Assembly (NCBI GenBank): GCA_000383295.1
Contig: KB911070.1
Coordinates: 124,001 to 188,000, forward strand
DNA length: 64,000 nt
Reading direction: 5' to 3'
Source: Faecalispora sporosphaeroides DSM 1294
Lineage (GTDB): Bacteria > Bacillota > Clostridia > Oscillospirales > Acutalibacteraceae
Of the stretch, positions 1-8,712 are shown piece by piece. The notes below the pieces were generated by a model, which had not been told where the DNA came from, searched no databases, and saw nothing but the letters and a program-made list of their open reading frames with translations. Position numbers and translations under genes: made by a program. Position 1 is the first letter of the stretch; every line of letters begins with the position of its first letter.

Positions 1-2045
1 GACGGCCCGGTATACAGCGGAATCACCACCGCCTGAAATTCGTTGCCCTGGCTTTTGTGAACCGTCATGGCATACGCCAGGTCGAGCTCCGCCGCGCTTT
101 CGAGCGGGTAGAGCACATAGCGGTCGTCCATCTGCACCGTGAGCGTACCGCCGCGCTTGTCAATTTCGAGCAGGATGCCGACATCGCCGTTGTACACGCC
201 CTCGCCGGTGCTGCCGTCCGGGCGCTGCCAGGTCAGGTTATAGTCGTTGCGCACCTGCATCACCTTGTCACCCGTGCGCAGAACGGCGCCGTTCACATTG
301 ATCTCGCGCTTCTGCGGCCCGGGAGGATTCAGTGCCTCTTGCAGGCGGCGGTTCATTTCCTCCGTGCCCACGGCGCCGCGCTTGCCGGGGCAGAGCACCT
401 GAATATCAGCCGCGGGGTCGTAGCCGTAGGTGCGGGGCAAACGCTCGGTATACAGCCCAACGACCGTATCCGCGATGCGGTCGGCCTGCCGCATGGGCAG
501 AAAGAAAAAGTCCCCGGTGCGGTCGTGCAGCTCCGGCATTTCGCCCGCCACCACACGGTGCGCATTGCGTACGATCAGGCTGTTCATCGACTGGCGGAAC
601 ACCTCCTGCAGCTGCACGACGGGGAATTTGCCGCAGCGGATCAGATCGCCCAGCACGTTGCCCGCGCCGACGGACGGCAGCTGGTCGCAGTCGCCCACCA
701 GAATCAGCCGGCAGCCGAGCGGGAGCGCGTGCAGCACGCTTTCAAACAGCTGAACGTCCACCATCGAGAGCTCGTCCAGCACCAGCGCGTCGCAATCCAG
801 CAAATTTTTCTCGTTGCGCGCGAAGGTGGGCGCGTCGCGGTCGTTCCACTCCACCTGAAGCATCCGGTGGATGGTTTTCGCCTCCTTGCCCGTCACCTCA
901 GACATGCGCTTCGCCGCCCGCCCGGTGGGCGCCGCAAGCAGCACCTTTTCCCCCTGCTCCTCCAGAATGGAAATGATGGCGTTGAGGGCCGTCGTTTTTC
1001 CGGTGCCGGGGCCGCCGGTCAAAATCAGCATCCCCTGCTCGAGCGCCTGCCGCACCGCCAGCTTCTGCCCCTCGGCATACGCGATGCCAAGGCGCTTTTC
1101 CACCGCCGCGATATACCCGCCGACATTTCGCAGCGACTGCGCCGGGTAGCGAAGCAGCATCAGCAGCCGCCCCGCGCAGTACGATTCGGACTGATAATAG
1201 CGCGGCAGAAAGATAAACTCCCGCCCCCCGAGCAGCTGGGGAATCAGCGCACGCTCTTCCTTCAACTCTTCGAGCACGGAGGAAAGCGTCTCCGGCTCCA
1301 CGCCGAGCATGCGCGCGGCGGCGGGAATCAGCTTGTCCTTCGGCAGGCAGGTATGGCCGTTGTTCGTGTTGTGCCGCAGCACATAGTGGAGTCCCGCGCG
1401 CAGGCGCGAAAAATCGTCCTGCTCCACGCTCGCGGATTCTGCGATGAGATCGGCGCGCCCAAAATCGATATCGACGCCGTCGGCGCACAGCAGAAATGGA
1501 TCGGTGCGAATCAGCTCTTTCGAGGAAGGGCCGTACTGCTTCCAAACCCGCAGAGCTTCTTCCGGCGTGATCCCAAACCCGCCAAGATACAACATAATTT
1601 CTCGAATCCCGTAAATGCGCTGGAACTCCTGTGCAATTTTTTCTGCTTTGGCGCGTGTCAAACCCTTGATGGTAGAAAGGCGCTCCGGCTCCTGCTCCAT
1701 CACCTCGAGCGTATGTTCGCCGAAGGCCTCCACCAAACGGGTCGCCGTGGCCGGGCCGATTCCCTTGATGGCGCCCGAGGACAGGTACCGCAGAATGGCG
1801 TCTGCCGTTTTGGGCGCGGAACGCTCGAATGCCTCCGCCTTAAACTGCTGGCCGAAGCTCGGGTGATGAATCCAGGTGCCGATGACGCGCAGCTCTTCCC
1901 CACAGCCAACCCAGGGGAGGGTGCCGACCACCGTGATCAGCTCCTCCCCTGCTTTCAGCTCCAGAATTTTATACCCGTTATTCTCATTGCTAAAGACAAT
2001 TTCTTCCACCGTGCCGGTCAGTTCCAGCAATTGTTTTTCCTGCAT
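1..2045 (-). CDS. recD2: RecD2-type ATP-dependent DNA helicase, 3' end cut by window
   Basis: A superfamily 1 5'-3' DNA helicase of the RecD2/TraA family, which acts in recombination and repair apart from RecBC. The minus-strand frame is open from an ATG at 2045 to the window edge (681 residues); the family runs to about 740-760, so roughly 60-80 residues are missing. Visible in order: an OB-like N-terminus, helix-hairpin-helix repeats around residues 90-180, a Walker A motif GGPGTGKTT near residue 345, a Walker B-like LVLDELSMVD near 420, and the late motif MTVHKSQGNEF at the edge. A GAGG ribosome site lies 9 bases before the ATG. A small membrane-protein gene lies 49 bp upstream on the same strand and may be co-transcribed. 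Confidence 0.95.
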   Translation of the reverse strand, partial: MQEKQLLELTGTVEEIVFSNENNGYKILELKAGEELITVVGTLPWVGCGEELRVIGTWIHHPSFGQQFKAEAFERSAPKTADAILRYLSSGAIKGIGPATATRLVEAFGEHTLEVMEQEPERLSTIKGLTRAKAEKIAQEFQRIYGIREIMLYLGGFGITPEEALRVWKQYGPSSKELIRTDPFLLCADGVDIDFGRADLIAESASVEQDDFSRLRAGLHYVLRHNTNNGHTCLPKDKLIPAAARMLGVEPETLSSVLEELKEERALIPQLLGGREFIFLPRYYQSESYCAGRLLMLLRYPAQSLRNVGGYIAAVEKRLGIAYAEGQKLAVRQALEQGMLILTGGPGTGKTTALNAIISILEEQGEKVLLAAPTGRAAKRMSEVTGKEAKTIHRMLQVEWNDRDAPTFARNEKNLLDCDALVLDELSMVDVQLFESVLHALPLGCRLILVGDCDQLPSVGAGNVLGDLIRCGKFPVVQLQEVFRQSMNSLIVRNAHRVVAGEMPELHDRTGDFFFLPMRQADRIADTVVGLYTERLPRTYGYDPAADIQVLCPGKRGAVGTEEMNRRLQEALNPPGPQKREINVNGAVLRTGDKVMQVRNDYNLTWQRPDGSTGEGVYNGDVGILLEIDKRGGTLTVQMDDRYVLYPLESAAELDLAYAMTVHKSQGNEFQAVVIPLYTGP

Positions 2046-2094
2046 ATTCCCATCCTCGGCTGTGTTTCCTATTCAATTCAGTATACCTCTTTTT

Positions 2095-2448
2095 CTATGT
2101 ATTTGCAAACTCCCCGTTCAGTGTTTCCGGCAGATCGGCCGCCATGCAGAGCCGGACGCTCGGGTTGGCGAGGGCAAATGTTTCGCAGATCTCCCTCGTT
2201 TCGCGATCCATTCCGCAGTCCACGCAGATCAGCTCCCTGTGCCCGGTATGACGAAGCCAGCGCAAACGCTCGAGCGCTCCGCGCAGCCGATACTCCACCT
2301 TGCTGTCGTTCCCCGAAACGCACACCAAAACCGTGATCTTCTCTTCCCAGCCGGGGCGGGTCAGCCAGAACAATACAAAACGGCACAGCTCCGTAAGGCC
2401 GACTACCGCGAAAAACGCCACCAGAATTCTGCCGATCATATCTTCCAT
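2095..2448 (-). CDS. Small single-pass membrane protein, function unknown
   Basis: A 117-residue protein with one hydrophobic segment near residues 5-27 followed by a soluble domain of about 85 residues. I do not recognise the family. The soluble part has an LVCVSGNDSKVEYRLRGALE stretch, as at the start of an alpha/beta fold, and a CVDCG motif near residue 72. I chose the ATG at 2448 because an AGGTG ribosome site lies about seven bases before it; the in-frame TTG at 2454 would be too close to that site. It is followed after 49 bp by recD2 on the same strand, so an operon is likely, but nothing visible ties it to DNA repair. Confidence 0.65.
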   Translation of the reverse strand: MEDMIGRILVAFFAVVGLTELCRFVLFWLTRPGWEEKITVLVCVSGNDSKVEYRLRGALERLRWLRHTGHRELICVDCGMDRETREICETFALANPSVRLCMAADLPETLNGEFANT

Positions 2449-2568
2449 TTGCAATCACCTCATTGCTATGATATGCGAAAAAGGAAAAAATGACAGCAAT
2501 ACCCGCCGGCGTTCCCCAGGTCTGCTTGAGGCGCAAACATTTTGGAAAATCACTGCGGCGGGCTCTTT

Positions 2569-3189
2569 TCATTCCTTATCAATCAAGAACTTGTACACGG
2601 CGTCGACTCCTGCCTGTAAAATTCGCTCATTATCGATTTCGTTTTGGCAAAAAACAATTTGATCCACAACCGAGCTCACCAAATTGAAAACAACAATGGC
2701 GGCGGCCTCGATATCTTTTACATTTATGAATTCTTTATTTGCGTAAAAACATTGAAGCGTTGCCTGCCATGTCTTTTCCCTCTGCCGCTTTTGAATAGCA
2801 GCCACCTGCGGCATAGTGGAACAAAGAAGCTCCATTTCTCGGTTTAATTCCTTTGATATTTGATGCACCCGAATCAGCCCCTCCATCAAGCGGCGAAACC
2901 ATGCCCTGAGGTTGTTCGCATACTGTTCCATCTCACAGGACAGTTCGTTATGCACTTTAAAAAAAGAATCGTTATATCGTTCTAAAATCTCTAAGAAGAT
3001 GGTGTCTTTATCTTTAAAATAGGAATAAAGGCTGCCGATTGATACATTTGCAACCTGTGCTATTTCATTTGTAGTTGTATTATAGTATCCCTTTTCACAA
3101 AAGAGCTGATAAGCTGCGGAAACTATTTTTTCTTTTGTTTCAATGCTTCTTTTCTGCCGTGGCTTACGTACCGCTTTTTCTGCTTCCAT
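2569..3189 (-). CDS. TetR/AcrR family transcriptional repressor
   Basis: A 206-residue one-component regulator. Residues 10-60 form the TetR helix-turn-helix (KEKIVSAAYQLFCEKGYYNT, then NEIAQVANVSIGSLYSYFKDK); the rest is the helical ligand-binding and dimer domain. An AGGTGG ribosome site five bases before the ATG at 3189 decides the start; the longer frame to 3219 has none. It is divergent from a drug exporter gene starting at 3340, and the shared spacer holds two copies of an inverted repeat. The arrangement indicates that it represses the exporter and probably itself until it binds an export substrate. The ligand is unknown. Confidence 0.9.
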   Translation of the reverse strand: MEAEKAVRKPRQKRSIETKEKIVSAAYQLFCEKGYYNTTTNEIAQVANVSIGSLYSYFKDKDTIFLEILERYNDSFFKVHNELSCEMEQYANNLRAWFRRLMEGLIRVHQISKELNREMELLCSTMPQVAAIQKRQREKTWQATLQCFYANKEFINVKDIEAAAIVVFNLVSSVVDQIVFCQNEIDNERILQAGVDAVYKFLIDKE

Positions 3190-3207
3190 TTTGTCCACCT
3201 CTATTTT

Positions 3208-3236
3208 ATTATAATGCAAATGATGTTATTTGTAAA
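3208..3236 (-). promoter_or_regulatory. tetR promoter
   Basis: On the minus strand TTTACA (3231-3236) and TATAAT (3208-3213) are 17 bp apart. Transcription would start near 3201, leaving a leader of only about 12 bases that holds little more than the ribosome site. Operator 1 begins 8 bp upstream of the -35. Confidence 0.75.
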
Positions 3237-3243
3237 CAAATAA

Positions 3244-3261
3244 GAGCTTTTGCTCATATTA
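3244..3261. promoter_or_regulatory. Operator copy 1 for the TetR/exporter pair
   Basis: The 18 bp gagcttttgctcatatta recurs exactly at 3300-3317. Its core is an inverted repeat, GAGC-TTTT-GCTC. It lies between the two divergent promoters, just before the -35 of the exporter promoter and 8 bp before the -35 of tetR, so bound protein could block both. Confidence 0.65.
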
Positions 3262-3264
3262 TGA

Positions 3265-3293
3265 TTGACATTCGGATGTCAAAGGAATATATT
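3265..3293 (+). promoter_or_regulatory. Promoter of the DHA2 exporter gene
   Basis: TTGACA (3265-3270) and TATATT (3288-3293) with a 17 bp spacer, a near-consensus sigma-A promoter. The end of the -10 overlaps operator 2, so repressor binding would exclude RNA polymerase. Confidence 0.8.
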
Positions 3294-3320
3294 TAATGTG
3301 AGCTTTTGCTCATATTAAAT
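3291..3320. promoter_or_regulatory. Operator copy 2, 30 bp palindrome
   Basis: Arms at 3291-3303 and 3308-3320 pair at 12 of 13 positions around a TTTT centre. The palindrome covers the end of the -10 and the start region of the exporter promoter. It is the better of the two copies and the likely primary TetR site. Confidence 0.7.
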
Positions 3321-3339
3321 ATGCAAAGAAGGAAACATC

Positions 3340-4761
3340 GTGTACTCTATTCAAAGAAATCCCAATTTGACGGTTCTGACCGTCGCTCTCGGCACATTTA
3401 TGACTTGCTTTGACATCAATGCGGTAAATGTGGCACTGCCTTCTATTCAGAATACTTTCCAGACCGGCATCTCTGTTGTCGAGTGGGTGGTAGTAGCCTA
3501 TTTGCTGACACTATGTGCCACTCAGCTTACCTTTGGCAGAATTTCCGACCTGTACGGCCTGAAAAAAATCTATATCTTAGCCTTTATCGGGTTTACTCTT
3601 AGCTCCTTGTTTTGCGGATTTTCCCCCAATATTACCACGCTGATTCTCTTCCGGGTTTTAGAAGCACTTTGCGGCTCTATGATGATGGCAACGGGCAGCG
3701 CCATTATCACGAATTCCGTTTTACCGGAAAACAGAGGAAAAGCGCTCAGCGTTACGTCCATTGCAGTTGCGGTTTCAACCTGCGCGGGCCCTTCTCTGGG
3801 GGGCCTTCTGGTCTTTCACTTTGGGTGGAGCAGCATCTTTTTCATCAACGTTCCTGTTGGCATCATCGGAACTACTCTGGCCATACGGAATATCTCTTCG
3901 GATACACCAAAAGCAGGATCAAAATTCGACCCCATGGGAAGTATTTTTATTATGGCAGCGTTAACGCTGATTTTTTTACCGCTTTCCATGATTGGAAAAT
4001 CAACCGTAAATCCCGTTCTATTTTCCACTCTCCTTGTTTTGGGAACCGCTTTTCTGGTTGCCTTTCTCGTTCATGAAAAGAATTTCCCACACCCCATCCT
4101 GAATCTTGCGCTGTTCAAAAACAGGGTGTTTGCCGCCAGCAATTTCGCCGCAACTTTTTTCTATATCAGTGAATTCATGATGGTTTTTCTGTCTCCATAT
4201 TATCTTCAGCAGCAGCATATGCTGCCTATCTCAACCTCTGGTTTAATCATGCTGCCAATGTCTTTGATGATGATGGCAACCGCACCCGTCAGCGGTGCAA
4301 TTTCTGACAAAACGGATGGCCGGCTGATCAGCTGTATCGGCCTTGGTATTTTAGCGGCAGCAATTCTTACCTTCAGCGCTTTTCGCCAGAACACCCCCGT
4401 GCCCTTATTACTGCTTGCATTTGCAATAACCGGCCTTGGAGCAGGATTATTCCATACCCCCAACAACAGCATTGTGATGGGCAGCGTACCGGCACAAAGC
4501 AGGGGTGTGGCGGGTGCAACCCTGGGAACCATGCGCAATATCGGTATGGTGCTGGGCGAAGCTCTTTCAGCCGCTCTGCTTTCCTCTAAAGTGAGCTATG
4601 CCACCGCCGTATTCTCCGCCAAAGGAATGAAAGGCATTGCGTTACAGCAATCTACTTTTTTCTATGCATTGCGCATAATCTGCGTCGTGGCGGCTTGCTG
4701 TGCATTGGCGGCTCTGTTGCTTACATTGTTTCGCGGAAAAAGAGAAGAAGCATCCTGTTAA
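3340..4761 (+). CDS. MFS drug exporter, DHA2 (EmrB/QacA) family
   Basis: A 473-residue inner-membrane proton antiporter of the 14-TM DHA2 type, expected to pump out hydrophobic or cationic compounds. The first helix carries the family-typical FMTCFDINAVNVALPSIQ; the loop after helix 2 has GRISDLYGLKKIY (motif A), and motif C-like glycines occur near residues 150-160 (STCAGPSLGGLL). The start is a GTG at 3340 with AAGGA six bases before it. It is divergent from the TetR regulator at 2569-3189 and sits behind that pair's promoter and operators. The native substrate cannot be read from sequence. Confidence 0.92.
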   Translation: MYSIQRNPNLTVLTVALGTFMTCFDINAVNVALPSIQNTFQTGISVVEWVVVAYLLTLCATQLTFGRISDLYGLKKIYILAFIGFTLSSLFCGFSPNITTLILFRVLEALCGSMMMATGSAIITNSVLPENRGKALSVTSIAVAVSTCAGPSLGGLLVFHFGWSSIFFINVPVGIIGTTLAIRNISSDTPKAGSKFDPMGSIFIMAALTLIFLPLSMIGKSTVNPVLFSTLLVLGTAFLVAFLVHEKNFPHPILNLALFKNRVFAASNFAATFFYISEFMMVFLSPYYLQQQHMLPISTSGLIMLPMSLMMMATAPVSGAISDKTDGRLISCIGLGILAAAILTFSAFRQNTPVPLLLLAFAITGLGAGLFHTPNNSIVMGSVPAQSRGVAGATLGTMRNIGMVLGEALSAALLSSKVSYATAVFSAKGMKGIALQQSTFFYALRIICVVAACCALAALLLTLFRGKREEASC

Positions 4762-4852
4762 CAGAAGCATTATCTAACGAGGAAAGTGTCCCCTCAAAAA
4801 ATGACGCTTTGCCGCACAGTTCACACTGGAAGAAAAGTGGCCTTATTTACCA

Positions 4853-4892
4853 AAAACAGCTGCGGAACCCAATACTGTTCCGCAGCTGTTTT
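4853..4892. terminator. Bidirectional terminator between the exporter gene and metK
   Basis: Perfect 16 bp arms (4853-4868 and 4877-4892), with A-runs on one flank and T-runs on the other, between two convergent genes. Confidence 0.9.
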
Positions 4893-4949
4893 ATTATAAA
4901 AATATACTCTTTTGTATTAATTGAAGCTGCTCCCGTAAACCGGATCTGC

Positions 4950-6131
4950 TCAGGCCAGCGCGGCCTTCAGCTGCTCTGTTTTGTCGATTTTCTCCCATGC
5001 TACGCCCAAATCTTCGCGGCCCATGTGGCCGTATGCCGCCAGCGGGCGGTAGATCGGCCGATTGAGGCCGAGCGACTTGATCAGCGCGGTCGGGCGCAGG
5101 TCAAACACCTTCTGAATCGCGGCTTCCAGCTGGGCGCTGGTGTAAGCGGAGGTGCCGAAGGTTTCCACCAGAATGGAAACCGGGTGCGCCACGCCGATGG
5201 CATAGGCAAGCTGCACCTCGCATTTTTCGGCAAGGCCTGCGGCGACAATGTTCTTTGCAACATAGCGGGCTGCATACGCCGCGGAACGGTCTACCTTCGT
5301 GGGGTCTTTGCCGGAAAACGCGCCGCCGCCATGGCGCCCGAAGCCGCCGTAGGTATCGACAATGATCTTTCGGCCGGTCAGGCCGCTGTCGCCGACAGGG
5401 CCGCCCACCACAAAGCGGCCGGTGGGATTGATAAAATACTTGGTGCTCTCATCCAGCAGATCGGCGGATACCACCGGGCGGATCACCTGCTCGATTATAG
5501 CCTTATGAATCTGCTCCTGGGTCACGTCGGGGTCGTGCTGGGTAGAAACGACAATCGCTTCCACGCGGGTGGGCTTGCCGTTCTCATACTCCACCGTTAC
5601 CTGCGTTTTTCCGTCGGGGCGCAGATATGGCAGGGTACCGTCTTTTCGTACCGCCGCCAGACGCTTGGCCAACGCGTGGGCAAGGTAAATCGGCAGCGGC
5701 ATCAGCGTAGTCGTTTCGTTGCAGGCAAAGCCGAACATAATGCCCTGATCCCCCGCGCCGATCAGATCGTTTTCATCCGTGGCGCCGCCGCGGGCCTCAA
5801 ACGATTGGTTCACGCCCATCGCAATATCGGGCGACTGCATATCGATTGAAGTCAGCACACCGCAGGAATTGCCGTCAAAGCCATACTGGGGGTCGTCGTA
5901 GCCGATCTCACGAATCACCTCCCGGGCGATCGCGGGAATATCAACATAGCACTCTGTCGAGATTTCGCCCATCACATGCACCAGTCCGGTGGTGGCCGTA
6001 ACCTCGCAGGCCACATGGGCCTTATCATCCTGCGCTAGAATCGCGTCCAAAACCGCGTCGGCAATCTGATCGCAGACTTTATCGGGATGTCCCTCTGTCA
6101 CCGATTCAGATGTAAAAAAATAATTTGACAT
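4950..6131 (-). CDS. metK: S-adenosylmethionine synthetase
   Basis: Makes S-adenosylmethionine from methionine and ATP in the cytoplasm. The 393-residue product is full length for MetK. It shows GHPDK (residues 14-18, ATP/Mg binding), the signature [10 protein letters not shown] near residue 120, and the glycine-rich [19 protein letters not shown] near 255-275. The ATG at 6131 follows an AGGAGG site; in-frame sequence further upstream belongs to the riboswitch and is not coding. The gene is controlled by a SAM-I riboswitch directly upstream, so its own product shuts it off. Confidence 0.98.
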   Translation of the reverse strand: MSNYFFTSESVTEGHPDKVCDQIADAVLDAILAQDDKAHVACEVTATTGLVHVMGEISTECYVDIPAIAREVIREIGYDDPQYGFDGNSCGVLTSIDMQSPDIAMGVNQSFEARGGATDENDLIGAGDQGIMFGFACNETTTLMPLPIYLAHALAKRLAAVRKDGTLPYLRPDGKTQVTVEYENGKPTRVEAIVVSTQHDPDVTQEQIHKAIIEQVIRPVVSADLLDESTKYFINPTGRFVVGGPVGDSGLTGRKIIVDTYGGFGRHGGGAFSGKDPTKVDRSAAYAARYVAKNIVAAGLAEKCEVQLAYAIGVAHPVSILVETFGTSAYTSAQLEAAIQKVFDLRPTALIKSLGLNRPIYRPLAAYGHMGREDLGVAWEKIDKTEQLKAALA

Positions 6132-6161
6132 AATCAAGCCTCCTACTACAATAAGACAATC

Positions 6162-6196
6162 AAAAAATCCACCGTTTGGAAGAAGCCAAACGGTGG
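6162..6196 (-). terminator. SAM-riboswitch terminator before metK
   Basis: Eleven-base arms (6169-6179 and 6186-6196) followed on the minus strand by six T residues. This is the expression platform of the adjacent SAM-I aptamer. Confidence 0.92.
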
Positions 6197-6203
6197 AAAG
6201 CAA

Positions 6204-6305
6204 CCTCATCTGCCGGCTTTATCCGCAGGATTTGGCACCTTTCGCACATTGCGCAGGTTGCCGGACATCACAGGGCCTGTTCCCTCCGTCACTCTTGATA
6301 AGGAA
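6204..6305 (-). promoter_or_regulatory. SAM-I (S-box) riboswitch aptamer
   Basis: The minus strand carries the S-box landmarks in order: CTTATCAAGAG at the 5' end, GGAGGGA, GCCCTGTGATGTCCGGCAACC, GAAAGGTGCCAAATCC, then GCCGGCAGATGAGG. SAM binding should allow the downstream terminator at 6162-6196 to form. Confidence 0.97.
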
Positions 6306-6372
6306 TTATTCAGTTGTAAACCAATACTCTCTCAGGCGCCAGAAGCGATGCCCCAGTGCCTGTTATGAGCTT

Positions 6373-6412
6373 ATTATAACATATAATATGAAAAATACAA
6401 AAGAAAAGTCAA
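6373..6412 (-). promoter_or_regulatory. Probable metK promoter region
   Basis: Two overlapping candidates on the minus strand: TTGACT (6407-6412) with TATTAT (6383-6388, 18 bp spacer), or TTGTAT (6395-6400) with TATAAT (6373-6378, 16 bp spacer). Either places about 60-75 bases of leader before the SAM aptamer. I cannot choose between them from sequence. Confidence 0.55.
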
Positions 6413-6422
6413 AAAATACTTG

Positions 6423-6995
6423 CTAAACCGGATGAATCATTTTACGGTTTTTTTGAACAAATGGCTGTAAGGACTTCAACAATACCGCCGCAATCGCGCT
6501 GTTAAGAGAAGCCTTGAGCAGATTGAACGGGATGATCGCCGGCAGAATCAGCGCGTCGAGCGCCGCCTTCGGCATGCCGAAGAAATGCACGGTAAAGATG
6601 TAGTTCATGGGCACCATCAGAGCCGTCATGGCCAGCGTGCCAAGCACCATTCCGACCACAGCGTCGGAAAACCTGTGCTTTTTTCTGTAAAACTCGCCCA
6701 CCAGAAACACCAGAGCGCCGGATGCCACAAAATGCATCACCAATCCAACCCATCCATTGCCTCCGAGGAAAACCGCCTGAATGACGGAAACCACAAAAAG
6801 CACCAGGAGCGCTGGGCCGGAGCCAAACAGAAGCGCCGCGATCAAAATGGGTGCGTCCGCCATGTCGTACACCAAAAACGGCACCGCGGGAATCAGAGGA
6901 ATACGGACAAAGGCGACCAGCACCACGGAAATGGCCGCCAGCACGGCAAGCTGCGTCATCTGAATAATATTCTTTTGGGTCATGGATTTTTTCAC
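6423..6995 (-). CDS. ribU: Riboflavin ECF transporter substrate-binding (S) component
   Basis: A 190-residue membrane protein with about six hydrophobic segments, the size and shape of an energy-coupling-factor S component. It captures riboflavin and works with the shared EcfT and EcfA proteins, which are not in this window. The assignment to RibU rests on the fold-typical N-terminus (TQLAVLAAISVVLVAFVRIP) and on the FMN riboswitch directly upstream. I take the GTG at 6995 with AGGAG 11 bases upstream; an ATG four codons later is the alternative. It lies upstream of metK on the same strand but is a separate transcript. Confidence 0.92.
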   Translation of the reverse strand: MKKSMTQKNIIQMTQLAVLAAISVVLVAFVRIPLIPAVPFLVYDMADAPILIAALLFGSGPALLVLFVVSVIQAVFLGGNGWVGLVMHFVASGALVFLVGEFYRKKHRFSDAVVGMVLGTLAMTALMVPMNYIFTVHFFGMPKAALDALILPAIIPFNLLKASLNSAIAAVLLKSLQPFVQKNRKMIHPV

Positions 6996-7028
6996 TTCTA
7001 TTGTCTCTCCTTTTTTTCGCTGTCAACG

Positions 7029-7058
7029 AAAAAAAATCCCGCAGAAAATCTGCGGGAC
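7029..7058 (-). terminator. FMN-riboswitch terminator before ribU
   Basis: A GTCCCGCAG / CTGCGGGA hairpin followed on the minus strand by eight T residues, about 35 bp before the ribU start. Confidence 0.9.
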
Positions 7059-7082
7059 AAAACAAACGCAAATGCGCAGTTC

Positions 7083-7202
7083 TTCTTCCATCCGGACTAT
7101 ACCGTCGGCTCTGGAATCTCACCAAAATCGGCACACGCTCGCGGGCTAACGGCAAAAAGCCGCATTACCGCCGGTGGGGAATCACACCCCGCCCCGAAGA
7201 CA
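7083..7202 (-). promoter_or_regulatory. FMN riboswitch (RFN element)
   Basis: The minus strand shows the RFN core in order: TCTTCGGGGCGGGGTG, GATTCCCCACCGGCGGTA, the GCGGC / GCCG arm, AGCCCGCGAGC, GATTTTGGTGAGATTCC, then GAGCCGACGGT and TAGTCCGGATGG. With the terminator at 7029-7058 it forms a typical transcription-terminating switch that turns riboflavin uptake off when FMN is plentiful. Confidence 0.97.
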
Positions 7203-7224
7203 GCTTATTTAATTGATAGTTTTA

Positions 7225-7253
7225 TTATATTCATTTGATATTAGTTTGTCAAC
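7225..7253 (-). promoter_or_regulatory. ribU promoter
   Basis: Consensus TTGACA (7248-7253) and TATAAT (7225-7230) on the minus strand with a 17 bp spacer. Transcription would begin just before the FMN aptamer. Confidence 0.88.
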
Positions 7254-7353
7254 AGGCGATTGCAAATTCTCTGCACTCACCAAATCCGCGAAAATACTCC
7301 GCGCCGCCTTCGACAGAAAAAATCCTTACAGCCTGCGGGAGCGTTTGTGGCGC

Positions 7354-7383
7354 AAAAAGCCCCCGGCCAAAGCGGCCGGGGGC
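7354..7383 (-). terminator. Terminator after tuf
   Basis: GC-rich 10 bp arms (7359-7368 and 7374-7383) with a 5-base loop, followed on the minus strand by five T residues. It closes the rpsL-rpsG-fusA-tuf transcript. Confidence 0.9.
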
Positions 7384-7407
7384 AATCAGACAAATCACAG
7401 CCCGAAA

Positions 7408-8613
7408 TCAGGCGGTAACAACACCGGTAACAACGCCGGAGCCAACAGTACGGCCGCCTTCACGGATAGCGAAGCGCAGACCCTCTTCAATCGCGATGGG
7501 GGTGATCAGCTCAACATCCATGACAACGTTATCGCCAGGCATGCACATCTCGGTGCCCTCGGGCAGAGAGATAACGCCGGTAACGTCGGTCGTTCTGAAA
7601 TAGAACTGGGGACGATAGTTGTTGAAGAACGGAGTATGACGGCCGCCTTCTTCTTTGGTCAGGATATAAACCTGGCCCTTGAACTTGGTATGCGGATGAA
7701 TGGTACCGGGCTTTGCCAGAACCTGACCGCGCTCGATTTCATTTCTCTGAATACCACGCAGCAGAACACCCACGTTATCGCCGGCCTCAGCGTAATCCAG
7801 AATCTTTCTGAACATTTCGATACCGGTAACAACAACCTTGCGGCGCTCGTCGGTCAGGCCGACGATCTCAACTTCCTCAGAAGTCTTCAGCTGGCCACGC
7901 TCCACTCTGCCGGTAGCAACGGTGCCGCGGCCGGTGATGGTGAATACGTCTTCAACGGGCATCAGGAAGGGCTGATCCGCCTTGCGCTCGGGAGTGGGGA
8001 TAAAGCTGTCAACCGCGTCCATCAGTTCAAGAATGCACTTGTACTCGGGAGCATTGACATCTTTGGAGGTGGATTCCAACGCCTGCAGAGCAGAACCGCG
8101 GATGATCGGGGTATCATCGCCCGGGAACTCATACTCGTTGAGCAGATCGCGGATTTCCATTTCAACCAGATCCAGCAGCTCGGGATCATCAACCTGATCC
8201 GCTTTGTTCATGAACACTACGATATAAGGCACGCCTACCTGACGGGACAGCAGAATGTGCTCTCTGGTCTGGGGCATGGGGCCGTCCGCAGCGGAAACAA
8301 CCAGAATAGCGCCGTCCATCTGAGCAGCGCCGGTGATCATGTTTTTCACATAGTCGGCGTGGCCGGGGCAGTCAACGTGCGCATAGTGGCGGTTAGCGGT
8401 CTGGTACTCAACGTGGGAAGTGTTGATCGTGATACCACGCGCTCTCTCTTCGGGGGCCTTATCGATGTTCGCGTAATCAACGAACTCGGAAGTGCCGTTC
8501 AAGTTCAGAACCTTGGTGATAGCGGCGGTCAATGTGGTTTTACCATGGTCAACGTGGCCAATGGTACCAATGTTTACGTGCGGTTTGTTTCTTTCAAACT
8601 TTGCCTTTGCCAT
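7408..8613 (-). CDS. tuf: Translation elongation factor Tu
   Basis: The GTPase that brings aminoacyl-tRNA to the ribosome. The 401-residue product is full length. G-domain motifs are GHVDHGKT (residues 19-26), the switch-I region [15 protein letters not shown] and NKAD; domains 2 and 3 are intact, with the C-terminal [13 protein letters not shown] strong AAAGGAGG site precedes the ATG. It is the last gene of the str-type operon and is followed by a terminator. No second tuf copy is in the window. Confidence 0.98.
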   Translation of the reverse strand: MAKAKFERNKPHVNIGTIGHVDHGKTTLTAAITKVLNLNGTSEFVDYANIDKAPEERARGITINTSHVEYQTANRHYAHVDCPGHADYVKNMITGAAQMDGAILVVSAADGPMPQTREHILLSRQVGVPYIVVFMNKADQVDDPELLDLVEMEIRDLLNEYEFPGDDTPIIRGSALQALESTSKDVNAPEYKCILELMDAVDSFIPTPERKADQPFLMPVEDVFTITGRGTVATGRVERGQLKTSEEVEIVGLTDERRKVVVTGIEMFRKILDYAEAGDNVGVLLRGIQRNEIERGQVLAKPGTIHPHTKFKGQVYILTKEEGGRHTPFFNNYRPQFYFRTTDVTGVISLPEGTEMCMPGDNVVMDVELITPIAIEEGLRFAIREGGRTVGSGVVTGVVTA

Positions 8614-8712
8614 TGGAAATCCTCCTTTTATTTTTCATAAATCAATTTCATCATAATCAGACTACGCCTATTCTAACAAGTCGGGTATGAAAAATCAAGC
8701 CTTTTACGCCTG

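Noticed and set aside
57-2336. Long plus-strand open frame opposite recD2
   Set aside because: Codon-aligned antisense shadow of the helicase gene; composition rich in His, Arg and Ala and no family.
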